Shown here piece after piece: positions 6,163 through 7,828 of a stretch of DNA of 7,828 nt. The DNA comes from Bacteroidota bacterium (lineage in GTDB: Bacteria; Bacteroidota; Bacteroidia; 2-12-FULL-35-15). Made by a program: the position numbers and the translations under genes. Every line of letters starts with the position of its first letter. Position 1 is the stretch's first letter. The stretch is taken from positions 1 to 7,828 of the forward strand of contig JAHEYA010000098.1 of NCBI GenBank assembly GCA_023251855.1. The letters run 5' to 3'. Below the pieces are notes generated by a model. It saw only the letters and a list, made by a program, of their open reading frames with translations, had not been told where the DNA came from and searched no databases.

Positions 6163-6210
6163 GGAGTTTAATTTTGCTTAAGCAAAACTCACGTTATTAG
6201 ACTTTATATA

Positions 6211-6376
6211 ATGGACAATAGTATGCCAACTTGCACATGCTGATTCAGCTACATCACGAAGGAAAACTATTTTATTGTTCTGTTAAAGTGAACCGGCAAG
6301 TGGACGAAAGCAGAAGGAAACTTACTTATCAGTCAGTAAAAAATTATCCTGGACGGAAGAAAAATTAAAATTTGGC
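6211..6376 (+). pseudogene. Frameshifted remnant of an IS4-type (DDE) transposase
   Basis: Three short frames join into one transposase-like stretch. The first is MDN (6211-6219). After a one-base loss near 6220 comes YANLHMLIQLHHEGKLFYCS, continuing VKVNRQVDES (6222-6343). After a second one-base loss in the A-run 6338-6343 comes LSWTEEKLKFG (6344-6376). IS4-type transposases have the pattern 'DSWYA...LM..I...GK.YYCPLK.NR.VDDSGG...Y..V..L.WTE.ELK.GK', and this aligns with little gap; the Trp of DSWYA falls at the first lesion. Homology is lost after 6376, although the frame stays open to the stop at 6440-6442. The N-terminal half and the catalytic C-terminal part are absent, so the gene is dead. 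It starts just past the right end of the MITE-like element. Confidence 0.65.
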
Positions 6377-6538
6377 ATCTTGAATCTCTGTGAATCAACA
6401 AATACAATACTTACGGAGGGGTTATTCAAAAACGAATTTTAACGAACCTTCTAAAAGTTTTGAGCCCACAACAGCCTAGAGAGGCTAAATGGCATTATAA
6501 GCGATTTAAACAGGTGTTTTAAAAAATGGCGGGTATTT
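6377..6538. other. Non-coding stretch downstream of the transposase remnant
   Basis: No recognisable gene, RNA or structured repeat is seen here. A 43-codon open stretch near 6394-6522 has no recognisable features. It probably includes further decayed mobile-element sequence and the 3' untranslated region of the convergent methyltransferase gene. Confidence 0.4.
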
Positions 6539-7420
6539 TTATTTTCTAATCAGGTAAATTTGACTGGAATAGGTGTCACCGGTTTTTATTGCGGAAATAT
6601 TTGAGCGGAATCCGTTCCACAATGCTCGAATAATGTTTAATTTACCTTTTTTATATTTTTCGCTTAACATTGAAACATAAAAGCTATCAAAAATCATTGG
6701 TAATATTATGAATACTTTCAGGTCGTGATTTTTAAAAACGGTATCAATATCCTTAGGACTAAAGTGATACAAATGCCTTGGCAGATCATAGGCTGCCCAA
6801 TGTTGCTTATAAATTTTTGCATCTAAAGAAGTACAATTAGGTACTGCTATCACAATAATTCCATTGGGTTTAATAAGTCGTTTTAAATCTTCAATACGTT
6901 CATTTAATTTAGGAACATGTTCAAGAACATGCCACATGGTAATAACATCAAAACTGGCAGTTTCTAAATTCTTAATTTCAACTTCTTGTTTGATATCCAA
7001 ACCATAATTTTTAACTGCCATTTTTAGTGCATCAGGATCTGGCTCAATACCTGTGGTTTGCCATTTTGCATCTTTAAAAAGTTTTAAAAACTCACCGGTT
7101 CCGCAACCAATATCAAGTATTTTTCCTGTTTTATGGTAGTGTGAAATAAGCTGAAGTTTTTTTATTAAGGTATATTTTCTAACCAATTGGTAGGCAGAAT
7201 TCACAAAACCTTTTTTAGTATTTGAGTGGGAAACGTAGTCTTCAGACTTATAATAATCGCCCAATTTATTTTCATTGGGGCGGGGGTTTGTATACTTAAA
7301 ATCGCAAGAGTTACACTGTACAATTGTAAATGTTTCACGTGAAACAGTATTATCTTTGCAGGATAAAAAAGGACTCTTCTCGGGAGAATTACAAATCGGA
7401 CAGTTACTTAAAGTTTCCAT
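6539..7420 (-). CDS. Class I SAM-dependent methyltransferase with N-terminal zinc-ribbon-like Cys cluster
   Basis: This 293-residue protein starts at the ATG on 7418-7420. Residues 7-39 carry CPIC (7-10) and CNSC (36-39), a likely zinc-binding pair, with an extra Cys21. Residues 100-108 (ILDIGCGTG) are SAM motif I, Glu125 of GIEPD is the acidic ribose-binding position, and FDVITMWHVLEHVP (156-169) covers the following motifs typical of the Methyltransf_23 type. A PRHLYHFSP segment downstream is common in this group. The substrate is unknown; relatives act on small molecules, quinones or sugars. The gene follows mnmG on the same strand after a 151-base gap, an arrangement I recall from other Bacteroidota. 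A perfect parS site lies within codons 25-30 (TVSRET). Confidence 0.9.
   Translation of the reverse strand: METLSNCPICNSPEKSPFLSCKDNTVSRETFTIVQCNSCDFKYTNPRPNENKLGDYYKSEDYVSHSNTKKGFVNSAYQLVRKYTLIKKLQLISHYHKTGKILDIGCGTGEFLKLFKDAKWQTTGIEPDPDALKMAVKNYGLDIKQEVEIKNLETASFDVITMWHVLEHVPKLNERIEDLKRLIKPNGIIVIAVPNCTSLDAKIYKQHWAAYDLPRHLYHFSPKDIDTVFKNHDLKVFIILPMIFDSFYVSMLSEKYKKGKLNIIRALWNGFRSNISAIKTGDTYSSQIYLIRK
7331..7346. other. parS site, perfect 16-bp match (ParB-binding centromere)
   Basis: TGTTTCACGTGAAACA is identical to the classical Bacillus subtilis parS consensus and is a perfect palindrome. ParB (Spo0J) loads at such sites and spreads along DNA to drive origin segregation with ParA and SMC. 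It lies inside the methyltransferase coding sequence. parB and parA are not in the window. A chance match to all 16 bases in 7.8 kb is very unlikely. Confidence 0.85.
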
Positions 7421-7428
7421 TAATGGTT

Positions 7429-7459
7429 ACGAATAACGAATTTTTACGAATTTACGAAT
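7429..7459. repeat. Four ACGAAT direct repeats upstream of the methyltransferase
   Basis: ACGAAT occurs at 7429, 7436, 7446 and 7454, with spacings of 7, 10 and 8 bases. It sits just before the methyltransferase start codon. Similar ACGAATTT runs are seen in Bacteroidota intergenic regions; the role is unknown. Confidence 0.45.
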
Positions 7460-7503
7460 CTTAGCAATTTCATTAAAGAATTTAGTTTCTACAAAAGCTT
7501 TCC

Positions 7504-7535
7504 CCCCTCTCCTTTGGAGAGGGGCAGGGGTGAGG
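7504..7535. repeat. Interspersed palindromic repeat, CCCCTCTCC-TTT-GGAGAGGGG type
   Basis: CCCCTCTCC (7504-7512), TTT, and GGAGAGGGG (7516-7524) form a perfect 9-bp stem, followed by CAGGGGTGAGG. Sequences of this form recur between genes in many Bacteroidota genomes. Here it lies between mnmG and the methyltransferase gene and could modulate read-through or mRNA stability. Confidence 0.6.
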
Positions 7536-7547
7536 CCCTTTTAAAAA

Positions 7548-7563
7548 AGTTCCACGTGAAACA
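7548..7563. other. Second parS-like site, 14 of 16 bases
   Basis: AGTTCCACGTGAAACA differs from parS at positions 1 and 5 only and keeps the CACGTG core and the complete right half-site. It lies eight bases past the mnmG stop codon and about 217 bp from the perfect site. Paired parS sites near mnmG fit an origin-proximal segregation locus. Confidence 0.65.
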
Positions 7564-7571
7564 ATCAATAA

Positions 7572-7828
7572 TTATCTACCTAAATATACCATCAAAATTG
7601 AAATATCTGATGGTGTAATTCCTGAAATACGAGAAGCTTGCCCAATAGTTCTTGGTCTGATTTTATTAAATTTTTCACGTGCTTCCGCAGATAAGGAAGT
7701 GAGTCGTTTATAATCAAAGTCATCATGAAGAATAAGATCTTCTAAACGTGTTTGTTTATCAGCCAACTCATGTTCTCTTGAAATATAACCTTCGTATTTC
7801 ATTAAAATTTCGGCTTGTTCAATGCTCT
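7572..7828 (-). CDS. mnmG: tRNA uridine-5-carboxymethylaminomethyl(34) synthesis enzyme MnmG, C-terminal part
   Basis: The last 85 codons of a leftward gene that enters from beyond the window; the TAA stop is on 7572-7574. The visible protein reads SIEQAEILMKYEGYISREHE, then a linker, then LSAEAREKFNKIRPRTIGQA and SRISGITPSDISILMVYLGR. This is the conserved C-terminal helical domain of MnmG/GidA, which contacts MnmE and tRNA. MnmG with MnmE uses FAD and NADH to install the carboxymethylaminomethyl group on U34 of several tRNAs. The ATG at 7802 is internal. The family identification is firm. mnmG (gidA) lies near the replication origin in many bacteria, which agrees with the adjacent parS sites. 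Confidence 0.95.
   Translation of the reverse strand, partial: SIEQAEILMKYEGYISREHELADKQTRLEDLILHDDFDYKRLTSLSAEAREKFNKIRPRTIGQASRISGITPSDISILMVYLGR

Larger units (their letters stand above)
6013..6194. mobile_element. MITE-like element, 182 bp, with terminal inverted repeats and TATTA direct flanks
   Basis: The ends 6013-6030 (ACGTGAGTTTCGTTTAAG) and 6177-6194 are inverted copies, identical at 16 of 18 positions. Immediately outside lie direct TATTA copies, 6008-6012 and 6195-6199, which look like a 5-bp target-site duplication. The interior encodes no protein. It holds a second perfect inverted pair (6033-6046 with 6149-6162) and two GC-rich hairpins. The size, ends, flanks and lack of coding sequence fit a miniature inverted-repeat transposable element. 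The parental transposase family is not identifiable. An alternative is a REP/BIME-like array of hairpins. It sits next to a decayed transposase gene. Confidence 0.65.

Noticed and set aside
6394..6522. Short rightward open frame of about 43 codons
   Set aside because: No recognisable motif, no start context, and it overlaps the end of the decayed transposase region; not supported as a gene.
7670..7685. Third parS-like site (TTTTTCACGTGCTTCC) inside mnmG
   Set aside because: Only the left half and the CACGTG core fit (11 of 16). The bases encode the conserved AREKF segment of MnmG, so coding constraint explains them.
1..7828. CRISPR array, tRNA or rRNA genes
   Set aside because: No regularly spaced repeats with unique spacers, and no cloverleaf or rRNA-like conserved segments were seen on either strand.

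Overview
The window looks like a chromosomal segment from a member of the Bacteroidota (class unresolved; a Chitinophagales-, Sphingobacteriales- or Flavobacteriales-like genome fits). The signs are the AT-rich sequence, three proteins with type IX secretion system (T9SS) C-terminal sorting tails, promoters of the Bacteroidota TTTG-N20-TAnnTTTG type, the absence of clear Shine-Dalgarno sites, and interspersed palindromes of a kind common in that phylum.

Layout. Positions 1-194 hold the start of a leftward gene for a small secreted protein that runs off the window. A shared upstream region separates it from a rightward XRE-type regulator gene (437-1453), and a perfect inverted repeat lies in that region. 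A MazEF-type toxin-antitoxin pair follows (1563-2122), with a near-consensus promoter overlapped by palindromes. From 2150 to 5869 four leftward genes encode exported proteins: an unrecognised 138-residue protein, two tandem paralogues of the choice-of-anchor V / T9SS type, and a CE1/LpqC-type esterase with a T9SS tail.

A stretch without an intact gene (5870-6538) holds a 12-bp AT-rich hairpin, a 182-bp MITE-like element with terminal inverted repeats, internal hairpins and apparent TATTA target duplications, and then a frameshifted remnant of an IS4-type transposase. The last part is leftward: the 3' end of mnmG (gidA), then a class I SAM-dependent methyltransferase with an N-terminal zinc-ribbon-like cysteine cluster. 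One perfect 16-bp parS site lies inside the methyltransferase gene. A second site (14/16) lies just past the mnmG stop codon. Together they suggest a ParB-loading locus, and perhaps an origin-proximal position.

How the genes relate. The exported proteins probably use the Sec pathway, and three of them then use T9SS to reach the cell surface or medium. The esterase could release or hydrolyse ester-linked substrates there. The paralogous pair carries cytochrome-c-like Cys/His motifs with unusual spacing. The toxin-antitoxin pair and the mobile-element debris mark the left and centre as accessory sequence, while mnmG, the methyltransferase and parS mark the right end as core chromosome.
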